In this document: positions 14,077 to 20,770 of the stretch, piece after piece
How positions within the stretch are numbered: the first letter of the stretch is position 1
Layout: every line of letters begins with the position of its first letter
NCBI GenBank assembly: GCA_000991645.1
Contig: LBRX01000011.1
Location: 1-20,770, forward strand
From: Candidatus Moranbacteria bacterium GW2011_GWE2_36_40
Lineage (GTDB): Bacteria; Patescibacteriota; Minisyncoccia; Moranbacterales; GWC2-37-73
Reading direction: 5' to 3'
DNA length: 20,770 bases
Notes under the pieces: generated by a model
What the model was told of the DNA's origin: nothing
The model's database searches: none
The model's input: only the letters and a program-made list of their open reading frames with translations
Made by a program: the position numbers and the translations under genes

Positions 14077-16353
14077 ATGTTTCAAGATAAAATAAGGAAA
14101 TTTTTAATTCTGGTAGTGGAAAGTCTGAACAAAGCTTTCGCCAAGGCATTTTCTGATGTTCGAGAAAAGAAATTCAGAGGATTTTTTCTGCTGGCTTTGG
14201 TTGTGACCGCGTATTTTGCTTGGGGTTGTTCTGCGAGTTTGAATTGGCTTTTGTTTTTGACCTTTCTTTTTTATGGTTGGGAAAACCGCATCGTCGCTAT
14301 TCTGGCCTTAATATCTTTGGCGACTTGTCCATTTCTACTTGCGTTCAAGAAAGATACTTTGGCGGAAACTATGGCGGTCTCTGCCTATTTCTTCTTGGTG
14401 ATGACGGTGGTTTTGCAGATGGTGGAATTTAAAAGGGAAGAAAGAAATGATTTAACAAATTCGCATAGTTTATTTTGGAGAAAAATGATTAAAAAAATAG
14501 AAGCAATTAATTTTCCTACTTTAATAAATAAAATAAAAAATTTAAAATTTAAGAAATTACAAATAGCCTCAGTACAAAAATATTTTACTGACGAGAAAAA
14601 ATTAGTAAGTCTGTCTAGGAGACTGACTGCTGAAATAGAAAACTTTAAATTTAAGAAACCAAAATTCAAGTTGGATAAAAATATTTTTATATTTCTATCT
14701 TTGTCTGTCGGGATTTTGTGGAAACTGCTTTTGCCAGGATTTGTATTGACATTAGACATGAATTGGATGCCGTATATGCCCGTGATTATTAATGCTGATA
14801 GTTTTCGCGCTTTTTTGCCATTAAGCTATTTGATTCATTGGGCAAGCGTTCTCACTTCAGCTTGGATAGTGCAAAAAGTTATGCTGGTGGCGCTATTTTC
14901 AAGTATTGGTTATCTAGCTTTTAAATATTTACCTGTTGGCCCACGTAAAATCTCGCTGGAGCGAGATCATGGGGGAGTAAAAAACAAAATTGTCTGTTGG
15001 TTTTCCGCTTTGATATATCTGGTCAATCCTTTTGTCTATACGCGTCTCTTGGCCGGACAATGGCTGGTGCTCTGGGGTTATGCTCTTTTACCGCCAATTT
15101 TGCATTCCCTTTTTGTCTTTCAAAAAAAGAAAGATTCCAAATCTGCCATGAAACTTTTTGGCTGGCTGTTTTTGCTGGGAGTTTTTTCCAATCATTTTTT
15201 TGTAATGTCGGCAATTTTGCTAGCCGTGTGGTTTGCTTTTGCATTGGTCAGAGAAATAGTCCAAAAAAATAAAATTAATTTTTGGCGGATGTGGAAAAAT
15301 ATTTTGCTGGGAGGCGTTATATTTTTAATATTAAGCAGTTATTGGCTCGTGCCGGCTTTGACTCGTCAGGCGCCGCTTGAACAACGCTTTGGCATCGAAC
15401 ACTGGGAGGCTTTTGCTGGGGGGGGATATAAGGATATTGATCCGCTTTTGAATCTCGTTTCCTTGAATGGTTTTTGGGGCGAACGCACAGCTTGGGCGCA
15501 GGCTTTTGTCTGGCCACAAGATAATGCCTCATTTTGGATAGCCTTTTCACTCCTAGTCCTATTGATCATCTTGGGAGGCGTGATTGGCTTACGTGATAAA
15601 GAACAGAAAAATAAGACTCTTATCTTTCTAGCGATTGGCTTTTCAGCTTTGGTTTTTTCAGCTGGCGCAGGGGAGACAATTTTCCGCAATCTCAATTTGT
15701 GGTTTTTCGAGCACGTACCGCTATGGAGTGGATTCCGCGATAGTCAAAAGTTCACAGGCTTTTTGGCTTTGAGTTATGCGACACTCGCGGGAATGGGATT
15801 GTCATACTTTTTTGATTTTCTTGATAGGAAAAAATTTGCTTTTAAAAATATACTCGTGCCAGCTATATTCCTAATCCCATTTTTTCTGGGCTTTCTGATG
15901 TGGGGCGGTTTTCACGGACAACTGAAACCGGTCTGGTATCCGCAGTCATGGGTTGAAGCGAAACAAATCATGGAGGTGGATAAGCGTAAAAGATCAGCTT
16001 TGGTTTTGCCTTGGCATGGGTACATGTCATTCAATTTCAATGACAATCTCGTGATGGCCAATCCCGCCCGCCGATTTTTTGGAGAAAAGGCGATTGTTTC
16101 TCGCAGTGTGGAAGTGGGGGCGGTCTATGACCAAGAAAGTGATCTAGACTATTTGGCGCTGGACAAAATCATTCGGGACAACGGAGATGCGAACGCAGTC
16201 GTTGATTTCCTCATAACAAACAAAGTGGAATATGTGATTCATTTCCAGGATTTGGTGGGAACTGACAATCTCAAATATGATTGGCTGAAATCAGACCGCA
16301 TCTCAGTAGTTTTGCACAGTCTGGATCTAGTATTGTATAGGATTGGAAAATGA
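14077..16353 (+). CDS. GT-C type multi-membrane glycosyltransferase-like protein (YfhO/AftD-like)
   Basis: 758 residues. An N-terminal module with about four membrane helices (35-115, including ENRIVAILALISLATCPFLL at 69-88) is joined by a Lys-rich linker (about 118-200) to a second membrane domain (203-610). That domain has the early loop LTLDMNWMP (224-232), where Asp227 takes the place of Asp47 of the protein at 9852-12923, and GFRDSQKF (552-559), the counterpart of FREASKF there. The C-terminal soluble part (615-758) includes ALVLPWHGYMSFNF (641-654) and NKVEYVIHFQDLV. It probably acts on a polyprenyl-linked sugar outside the membrane. Oddities: a G8 run at 15418-15425, and a short in-frame palindromic insertion encoding residues 289-300. 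It starts 18 bases after RhuM behind the small palindrome accatt-a-aatggt (14065-14077). Confidence 0.78.
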   Translation: MFQDKIRKFLILVVESLNKAFAKAFSDVREKKFRGFFLLALVVTAYFAWGCSASLNWLLFLTFLFYGWENRIVAILALISLATCPFLLAFKKDTLAETMAVSAYFFLVMTVVLQMVEFKREERNDLTNSHSLFWRKMIKKIEAINFPTLINKIKNLKFKKLQIASVQKYFTDEKKLVSLSRRLTAEIENFKFKKPKFKLDKNIFIFLSLSVGILWKLLLPGFVLTLDMNWMPYMPVIINADSFRAFLPLSYLIHWASVLTSAWIVQKVMLVALFSSIGYLAFKYLPVGPRKISLERDHGGVKNKIVCWFSALIYLVNPFVYTRLLAGQWLVLWGYALLPPILHSLFVFQKKKDSKSAMKLFGWLFLLGVFSNHFFVMSAILLAVWFAFALVREIVQKNKINFWRMWKNILLGGVIFLILSSYWLVPALTRQAPLEQRFGIEHWEAFAGGGYKDIDPLLNLVSLNGFWGERTAWAQAFVWPQDNASFWIAFSLLVLLIILGGVIGLRDKEQKNKTLIFLAIGFSALVFSAGAGETIFRNLNLWFFEHVPLWSGFRDSQKFTGFLALSYATLAGMGLSYFFDFLDRKKFAFKNILVPAIFLIPFFLGFLMWGGFHGQLKPVWYPQSWVEAKQIMEVDKRKRSALVLPWHGYMSFNFNDNLVMANPARRFFGEKAIVSRSVEVGAVYDQESDLDYLALDKIIRDNGDANAVVDFLITNKVEYVIHFQDLVGTDNLKYDWLKSDRISVVLHSLDLVLYRIGK
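14941..14976 (+). repeat. In-frame GC-rich palindromic insert in the GT-C gene
   Basis: atctcgct (14950-14957) and agcgagat (14960-14967) form a perfect 8-bp inverted repeat around gg, flanked by ccca (14940-14943 region) and tggg that can extend the stem. It encodes PRKISLERDHGG, a charged string in a short loop between membrane helices. The paralogue at 9852-12923 passes from VG directly to DKKVSF at the same place, so this reads as an insertion of about 36-39 bases. Confidence 0.5.
15418..15425 (+). repeat. G8 homopolymer in second GT-C gene (candidate phase-variation tract)
   Basis: Eight consecutive G encode GGG at residues 448-450. One added G gives ggg ata taa; one removed gives gat ata agg ata ttg atc cgc ttt tga. 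Either change truncates the protein in the middle of the membrane domain. Confidence 0.55.
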
Positions 16354-16389
16354 GATTGTTTTGAGTTAAAAAGTTATGCACAGCTGCTA

Positions 16390-16418
16390 TTGCTATTTTA
16401 TCGATAATGATGTATATT
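16390..16418 (+). promoter_or_regulatory. Possible sigma70-type promoter for the exported Lys-rich protein
   Basis: ttgcta (16390-16395) and tatatt (16413-16418) are 17 bases apart, with TG just before the -10. It would give a leader of about 55 bases before the ATG at 16480. The 126-base gap holds no other gene. Confidence 0.35.
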
Positions 16419-16479
16419 ATTAAATGAGAGTGGAAGATGATATTGTTATATTAATAATTTTTTTTTAAGTACATATTTT

Positions 16480-16980
16480 ATGAAATTTAATTCAGTAAAA
16501 GTACAAACAACAGTAGGTGTTTTGATGGTTGCAGTTTTTGTGGTGTCATCAATTGTGGCTAGTGGCACGGGTCTTTCTTTGATTAGAACTGCTTCAGCTG
16601 GTTATGGAAGTGATAACAACGATAATGGTTCTCATAAGAGTAAGGCTGAAAGAAGAAAAGAAGAAAGAAAAAGAAACAAGAAGAAAAATAGCAAAAAGAA
16701 CAGTAAAAAAGTTTCTCAGGCAACTGTTCAAAAAAAGGTTGCTGAATTCAGTGCATTTAATGCTCCTCAACATCAAGCTGCATACCGTACAGTTTCCTCT
16801 ATTAAAAAAGCAAATCCTGCCAAGTTTCGAGCAATCGAAAATGTTTTCAAAAAATACAACACTGTGAGTGGAAAGCTTAGAGTTCAACCAAATTCTCAAA
16901 CTCTTTCAGCTATCAACATGTATAAAAGCTACAAGGGATATGCGTCATATTTGAACTATACAAATAAATTGAAAAAATAG
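16480..16980 (+). CDS. Small exported Lys-rich protein of unknown function
   Basis: 166 residues, not recognised. An N-terminal hydrophobic stretch (about 10-31) and TASA-G at 37-41 look like a signal peptide with cleavage after residue 40. The mature part begins GYGSDNNDNGSHKS, then a strongly basic low-complexity tract (about 53-80, almost only K, R, E, N, S). A folded-looking C-terminal region (about 82-166) includes VAEFSAFNAPQHQAAYRTVS and several Tyr near the end (MYKSYKGYASYLNY). It has its own likely promoter and a strong terminator, so it is a single-gene unit. The high positive charge would suit binding to an anionic surface polymer such as a glycerol-phosphate glycan, or to nucleic acid; both are guesses. 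Confidence 0.75.
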   Translation: MKFNSVKVQTTVGVLMVAVFVVSSIVASGTGLSLIRTASAGYGSDNNDNGSHKSKAERRKEERKRNKKKNSKKNSKKVSQATVQKKVAEFSAFNAPQHQAAYRTVSSIKKANPAKFRAIENVFKKYNTVSGKLRVQPNSQTLSAINMYKSYKGYASYLNYTNKLKK

Positions 16981-17000
16981 TACAAATTCAAAATTCTTCA

Positions 17001-17036
17001 AAAGAAACCTGATTTTTTCAGGTTTCTTTTTTGTTT
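17001..17036 (+). terminator. Intrinsic terminator after the exported Lys-rich protein
   Basis: aaagaaacctga (17001-17012) and tcaggtttcttt (17018-17029) form a perfect 12-bp stem around a five-T loop, followed by a T-rich run to 17036. This is a classical Rho-independent terminator 21 bases after the stop, and separates this gene from the protease. Confidence 0.92.
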
Positions 17037-17078
17037 AAAACATGCTAATATATAAATATAAGTTAATAAAATTAAACA

Positions 17079-18548
17079 ATGAAAAATAGATGTAAGATTT
17101 TTTTGTCAGCTTTCATGCTGATGTTTGCAATCGCTAGTTTTGTTTTTTGTGTTGAAAAAGTCAAGGCTGCTGATGAGCAAAAATTTACACAGGAAGAACT
17201 AGTAAGTCTTAGTAAGCCTTCTGTGGTTAGGATTGTAAAGCATATACAAGGAGAGGCTATCTTTAAGCCTTTTAGTTTGGATCTTGATAAATTGACAATC
17301 ATTGAAGGTGGTGGAGAAAAGAAAAAAATTCCAATTGATGAATATATGAATGGAAGTGGTTTTGTTGTGAGTAATGATGGATATATTTTGACCAATTCGC
17401 ATGTGATTTCAAATCAGCAGATCAAATTGGAAATTGTTGCTTCGGTTGCTCAAGCTGCCATCATGGATGCAACACTTTTTTCGTTGGATGTAAATCAAGA
17501 AACTACTGAGCCTGAGAAGTTTGAGGAATATGGAAAAAAAATTAATGACTATTTAATGAAAGAAGGTGTTTTTAATTTCAAAGAAAATATTGTTGTGCTT
17601 GATCCATCATCCAAGCAAGAAAAAGTTGTTGATCTTGTTGCGGATGGTTTCCCAATCAGTGTTGTGAGTATTAATAATGATTTTGACAAAGATCTTATGG
17701 ATGTTGCGCTGATTAAGATTGAGCAAAAAAATCTTCCAGCACTTCCATTTGGACAAGCATCATTGTTTAAGGTTGGAGAAAAGATTGGTGTCTTTGGTTT
17801 TCCATCAACAGCAGAATTGAACAATAAAAATCTCTTGGTTTCAACTTTTTCTCAGGGTGTTATTAGTGCAATTAGGGACTCTGAGAATAAGGAATTTAGC
17901 ATGATTCAAACTGACGCCAAGATTTCAGAAGGATCAAGTGGTGGACCATTATTGAATGAAAGAGGAGAAGTTATTGGAATGATTACATACCAAAGTAATA
18001 TTTTGGAAGGCTCGGGTGGCGATAATTTTGCTTTTGCCATTCCAATTGATGTCGTGCAAAATGGCGTGAAAAAATTCAATATTACAAATAATGATATTGA
18101 TTTTGGATCAGGAAATTATAATACTGAATTTTCAAAAGGATTGCGGTTGCTTCATGAATCACAGTGCAAAAAAGCTTTGTTATCTTTTGAAAAAACCAAA
18201 GATACCAATGATAAATTTAATGCCAGTATCAATATTGAACCATACAAGAAAAAATGCCAAGATTTGATTGTTGCTGGAAAATCTATTGATACCAGGTGGG
18301 ATAAGGCCAAACAAATGCTTCTTTCTTTGGAATATTGGGTTTGGGGTGTCGTCGCTGCTCTCTTGTTGATTATAATCGCTATTGCTATCAAATTATTCAT
18401 GATGAAAAAACGTTTGGAGAAGGATGAAAAAGAAATCGTGTTTCTCGAAGAAGAGATAAAAGAAAATGATTCACGAGATCTTGAAGAAATGAAAGAAATC
18501 AAAAAAATAGAAAAAGAATTGGCTGAATTGAAAAACAACAAAAAATAA
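17079..18548 (+). CDS. Membrane-anchored trypsin-like (S1C/DegP-type) serine protease
   Basis: 489 residues. A signal peptide or anchor (about 7-30, ending KAADE) exports it. The protease domain (about 45-330) has the full triad: His108 in TNSHVI, Asp208 in DLMDVALIKI and Ser287 in SEGSSGGPLLN (283-293). An acidic/Lys insert at about 134-185 separates His and Asp. There is no PDZ domain, unlike most DegP/HtrA. Residues 345-410 form a helical, TPR-like region with two Cys (363, 393). A membrane helix at about 420-440 and a charged coiled coil (445-489) follow. The coiled coil would lie in the cytoplasm if the protease is outside, giving a possible inside-outside link. The role may be envelope quality control. 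It is transcribed independently, after a strong terminator. Confidence 0.9.
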   Translation: MKNRCKIFLSAFMLMFAIASFVFCVEKVKAADEQKFTQEELVSLSKPSVVRIVKHIQGEAIFKPFSLDLDKLTIIEGGGEKKKIPIDEYMNGSGFVVSNDGYILTNSHVISNQQIKLEIVASVAQAAIMDATLFSLDVNQETTEPEKFEEYGKKINDYLMKEGVFNFKENIVVLDPSSKQEKVVDLVADGFPISVVSINNDFDKDLMDVALIKIEQKNLPALPFGQASLFKVGEKIGVFGFPSTAELNNKNLLVSTFSQGVISAIRDSENKEFSMIQTDAKISEGSSGGPLLNERGEVIGMITYQSNILEGSGGDNFAFAIPIDVVQNGVKKFNITNNDIDFGSGNYNTEFSKGLRLLHESQCKKALLSFEKTKDTNDKFNASINIEPYKKKCQDLIVAGKSIDTRWDKAKQMLLSLEYWVWGVVAALLLIIIAIAIKLFMMKKRLEKDEKEIVFLEEEIKENDSRDLEEMKEIKKIEKELAELKNNKK

Positions 18549-18550
18549 GA

Positions 18551-18630
18551 ATACGAATAAGAATTTGATAAGCAATACAGCTGTTGTTGCATGCCTATGT
18601 TCGTATGGTTTTTGTTGTGCATTTTTTATT
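18551..18630 (+). terminator. Possible terminator region after the protease gene
   Basis: atacgaa (18551-18557) and ttcgtat (18600-18606) form a 7-bp outer stem. Inside, gcaataca and tgttgttgc (around 18572-18591) can form a second imperfect stem. T-rich DNA follows (gtttttg, then ttttttatttt). The stem is long-looped, so termination is uncertain. Confidence 0.3.
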
Positions 18631-18639
18631 TTCATTTTT

Positions 18640-18668
18640 TTGACATCTGGCCTTATTCGGGCTATGAT
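18640..18668 (+). promoter_or_regulatory. Near-consensus sigma70 promoter for mreB
   Basis: ttgaca (18640-18645, perfect -35) and tatgat (18663-18668, one base from TATAAT) are exactly 17 bases apart. The start point would be near 18675, leaving a leader of about 38 bases before the mreB ATG. It is the best promoter in the window. Confidence 0.75.
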
Positions 18669-18712
18669 GCGAAAAGGTAAAAAGGTTAATTTGAAGCAAT
18701 ATTTCATTTATT

Positions 18713-19798
18713 ATGGTGGATAAAATTAAAGATTTTTGGCAGAACCTTTTTGGTAATTTTTTTGGCAATATTTCAAGGGATATCGGTATTGATTTGGGGA
18801 CTGCAAATACATTGGTGTATGTCAAAGGCAAGGGTATTGTTATTAATGAGCCTTCGGTTGTTGCCATAAATAAGCGGACTGGCCAGGTTTTGGCAATTGG
18901 TAGAGATGCAAAGAGAATGGTTGGAAAAACTCCTGGGCATATTGTTGCTACGCGTCCTTTGGTGGATGGCGTGATAAGTGATTTTGAGGTAACAACTCAA
19001 ATGTTGAAATATTTTATTGAAAAAGTTGGAAAAGATTCTTTTGCTTTTGCACCGAAGCCGCGAGTTTTGATTGGTATTCCATCGCGTATCACAGAGGTTG
19101 AAAAAAAGGCTGTGATTGATGCTGCTATGAGTGCGGGAGCCAGGGAAGCATTTTTGATTGAAGAGCCTATGGCAGCAGCAATTGGAGCGCGTCTTCCTGT
19201 TACTGATGCAAAAGGAAATATGGTGGTTGATATTGGAGGAGGGACATCTGAAATTGCAGTTATTTCCTTGGGTGGCATCGTCAGTGCGCGAAGTCTTCGT
19301 GTGGCAGGTGATGAAATGAACGAAGATATTATTCGATATTGTCGAGATGAATTTAATCTTTTTATTGGTGAAAAAAGTGCTGAGGATATTAAGATTGCAA
19401 TAGGTAGTGCGTATCCGCTTAAGGAACAAATGAAGGTTGCTGTACGAGGACGAGATCTTGTTAGTGGCTTGCCAAAGGAAGCAATTGTAAATGATGAGCA
19501 AATAAGAGATGCAATTTCTCGTTCAATAAGAATAATAGTAAATAATATCAAAACTGTTATTGAAGAAACTCCTCCAGAGTTGCTTTCGGATATAATGCAG
19601 CGAGGAATAATTTTGGCTGGTGGTGGTGGGCTTATAAGAGGTTTAGATAAATTGGTTGCCAATCAAACTGAGATGCCTGTCAGAATGATGGAGGATCCAT
19701 TGACTGCTGTTGTTCGTGGAATTGGTATTGTGTTGGAGGATCTTGAAACATTAAAAGATGTTTTGGTTGAAGATCAACGTGAGAAATCTTTTAAATAG
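18713..19798 (+). CDS. mreB: Rod shape-determining actin-like protein MreB
   Basis: 361 residues, slightly longer than usual through an N-terminal extension (1-22, DFWQNLFGNFFGN) that looks like an amphipathic membrane-binding helix. Actin-fold motifs are complete: phosphate-1 GIDLGTANT (25-33), RPLVDGVISDF (81-91), IGIPSRITEVEKKA (120-133), EEPMAAAIGA (150-159), phosphate-2 VDIGGGTSE (172-180) and the adenosine loop ILAGGGGLIRGLD (about 310-322). MreB polymerises beneath the membrane and guides the cell-wall elongation machinery. It is preceded by a near-consensus promoter and followed by mreC after 36 bases. The ATG at 18713 has no SD; a later start would remove the membrane helix, so it is preferred. 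Confidence 0.97.
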   Translation: MVDKIKDFWQNLFGNFFGNISRDIGIDLGTANTLVYVKGKGIVINEPSVVAINKRTGQVLAIGRDAKRMVGKTPGHIVATRPLVDGVISDFEVTTQMLKYFIEKVGKDSFAFAPKPRVLIGIPSRITEVEKKAVIDAAMSAGAREAFLIEEPMAAAIGARLPVTDAKGNMVVDIGGGTSEIAVISLGGIVSARSLRVAGDEMNEDIIRYCRDEFNLFIGEKSAEDIKIAIGSAYPLKEQMKVAVRGRDLVSGLPKEAIVNDEQIRDAISRSIRIIVNNIKTVIEETPPELLSDIMQRGIILAGGGGLIRGLDKLVANQTEMPVRMMEDPLTAVVRGIGIVLEDLETLKDVLVEDQREKSFK

Positions 19799-19834
19799 AA
19801 AAGCATAAACGCTAATATTGTTGAAACGTATTCT

Positions 19835-20644
19835 ATGCAACAAATTTTCAGAACAAAGCTTTTTAAAGTTGTATCCGTTGCATTTTTTTTGGTGGTGCTT
19901 ATTTTTTTTATTCCATTTGAAACATTCGACTCACTGCGTGGCGCGGTAAATTTTGTTTTTTCACCCTTACAGAGAGTTTCATATTCTATAGCGATGACAA
20001 TTTCTGGTGCGGGAGATTTTTTTTCTTCAATTGGTCAGCTCAAAAATGAAAATAAAAAATTGCTTGTTAATAACATGGAACTGATTGCAGAAAACTCAAT
20101 GTTGCGTGATGCGGAAAGAGAAAATATTATTTTGCGTTCACAATTGGAATTATTACCACGCGATCAATGGAATTTAATAGGTGCTAGGGTAATAGGTCAA
20201 GACTCGCAAGGAATGGGAAATTGGATTGAAATAGACAGGGGCAGTGAGGATGGCGTTTCTGAAGGCATGAGCGTGATTGTTTCCAAAGGTATTCTTATTG
20301 GTAGGATTCAGCATGTTGAACCAAAAACTTCTCAAATAGTGCTTCTAACAAATTCACAAAGCACTATAAACTCAATGGTTGCAGGGAATGGAACAAAAGG
20401 AATCTTAAAAGGAGAATATGGCTTGGGAATAATTCTTGACATGATTTTGCAAACAGATTCCGTGTCAATTGGCGATAACATAGTTACTTCTGGGATTGGA
20501 GGAGAGGTTCCTCGTGGACTTTTTGTTGGAACAGTTCAAGAGGTTCATGAAACAGATGATCGACTTTTTCAACAGGCTATTGTTGTTTCTCCGATTCAAA
20601 TTTCAAAACTGCAAGTAGTTTTTGTTCTAAAGGAACATAAATAA
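19835..20644 (+). CDS. mreC: Rod shape-determining protein MreC
   Basis: 269 residues, a normal MreC. One membrane helix near the N-terminus (about 10-27), a coiled coil (about 64-107, QLKNENKKLLVNN onward) and the double beta-barrel domain (about 110-265) with VIGQDSQGMGNWIEIDRGS (119-137), DGVSEGMSVIV, GRIQHVEPKTSQIVLLTN (156-173) and a late SIGDNIVTSGIGGEVPRGL (211-229). It lies outside the membrane and scaffolds the elongasome together with MreB. It is in one operon with mreB; mreD or a PBP2 gene would be expected beyond the window. Confidence 0.94.
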   Translation: MQQIFRTKLFKVVSVAFFLVVLIFFIPFETFDSLRGAVNFVFSPLQRVSYSIAMTISGAGDFFSSIGQLKNENKKLLVNNMELIAENSMLRDAERENIILRSQLELLPRDQWNLIGARVIGQDSQGMGNWIEIDRGSEDGVSEGMSVIVSKGILIGRIQHVEPKTSQIVLLTNSQSTINSMVAGNGTKGILKGEYGLGIILDMILQTDSVSIGDNIVTSGIGGEVPRGLFVGTVQEVHETDDRLFQQAIVVSPIQISKLQVVFVLKEHK

Positions 20645-20698
20645 GATTTAACTTCAACTTGTTGCCATAAATTTTTTTAAAGGCATTGCGACAAGAAC

Positions 20699-20729
20699 TC
20701 CCTGTGGTGTCCCCAAAGACCCACAGGGA
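20699..20729. repeat. Strong GC-rich hairpin downstream of mreC
   Basis: tccctgtgg (20699-20707) pairs perfectly with ccacaggga (20721-20729); inside, gtc and gac extend the stem past a single bulged T. It is much more GC-rich than the surrounding DNA. No T-run follows, so it is not a standard terminator. The 126 bases from 20645 to the window edge contain no confident gene. Confidence 0.55.
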
Positions 20730-20770
20730 TGAATTGGAGCAAAACTGACAATTACCACAACTGCTGTATA

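Noticed and set aside
18773..19662. Two long minus-strand reading frames (more than 200 codons each) opposite mreB
   Set aside because: They lie wholly within the conserved mreB gene; their products are rich in Ser, Asn, Cys and Ile without recognisable domains, as expected for antisense shadows.
20579..20770. Minus-strand frame open to the right edge, ending at about 20579 inside mreC
   Set aside because: The translation is plausible in the gap, but its end overlaps the conserved mreC C-terminus on the other strand, and the visible part has no recognisable domain. Not supported without the next sequence.
20729..20770. Plus-strand ATG at 20729 with a frame open to the edge
   Set aside because: Only 14 codons, rich in Cys, His and Asn; unlike the start of MreD or a penicillin-binding protein, and no promoter or SD.
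1..20770. Recoded UGA (as in Gracilibacteria/Absconditabacteria)
   Set aside because: yjbQ, pcm and both GT-C genes end naturally at TGA, and conserved glycines use GGN codons; the standard code fits.
1..20770. tRNA, rRNA or CRISPR array
   Set aside because: No cloverleaf, rRNA-like block or regularly spaced direct repeats were found on reading both strands.

Overview
The window is AT-rich bacterial DNA read with the standard code: several well-conserved proteins end at TGA, and tryptophan is TGG. The gene content points to a Patescibacteria/CPR bacterium, most likely of the Parcubacteria group. It includes a short TrxB, a stand-alone YjbQ, Pcm and MltG run, very large GT-C membrane glycosyltransferases, RhuM-family proteins and mreB-mreC. 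This placement rests on gene content and sequence style; there is no rRNA marker in the window. All confidently called genes are on the + strand. Almost none has a recognisable Shine-Dalgarno sequence.

Layout. 1-385: 3' end of a RhuM-family gene. 386-537: structured intergenic region with a long inverted repeat ending at the trxB start. 538-4869: housekeeping block of thioredoxin reductase, malic enzyme, YjbQ, protein isoaspartate methyltransferase and MltG lytic transglycosylase, with a 36-bp-arm inverted repeat between malic enzyme and yjbQ. 4870-5052: gene-free, possibly with coding debris. 5053-12923: cell-surface glycopolymer cluster of a Wzx-like flippase, GT4 glycosyltransferase, TagD, a SAM methyltransferase, a TagB/TagF-type glycerophosphotransferase and a 1023-aa GT-C protein with a carbohydrate-binding-like module. 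13027-14058: a second, complete RhuM gene. 14077-16353: a second GT-C membrane protein. 16480-16980: a small exported Lys-rich protein followed by a clear intrinsic terminator. 17079-18548: a membrane-anchored trypsin-like protease. 18713-20644: mreB and mreC behind a near-consensus promoter. The last 126 bases hold a strong GC-rich hairpin.

How the genes fit together. TagD makes CDP-glycerol, the TagB/F-like enzyme transfers glycerol phosphate, and the GT4, GT-C proteins and flippase would assemble and export a glycan. The cluster therefore looks like a pathway for a glycerol-phosphate-decorated, teichoic-acid-like surface polymer. MltG and MreBC provide peptidoglycan and cell-shape functions on either side.

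The most notable signals are: (1) two separate runs of eight G, one inside each of two surface-glycan genes, placed so that gain or loss of one G stops translation within about ten codons, as expected for phase variation; (2) a sharp change of codon use inside the 1023-aa GT-C gene at about 11940, exactly at a domain boundary, suggesting exchange of a surface-glycan cassette; (3) a short GC-rich palindrome inserted in frame in the second GT-C gene, absent from its paralogue in the same window; (4) two elaborate intergenic inverted repeats; (5) two RhuM genes, one lodged between the two GT-C genes behind a perfect palindrome.
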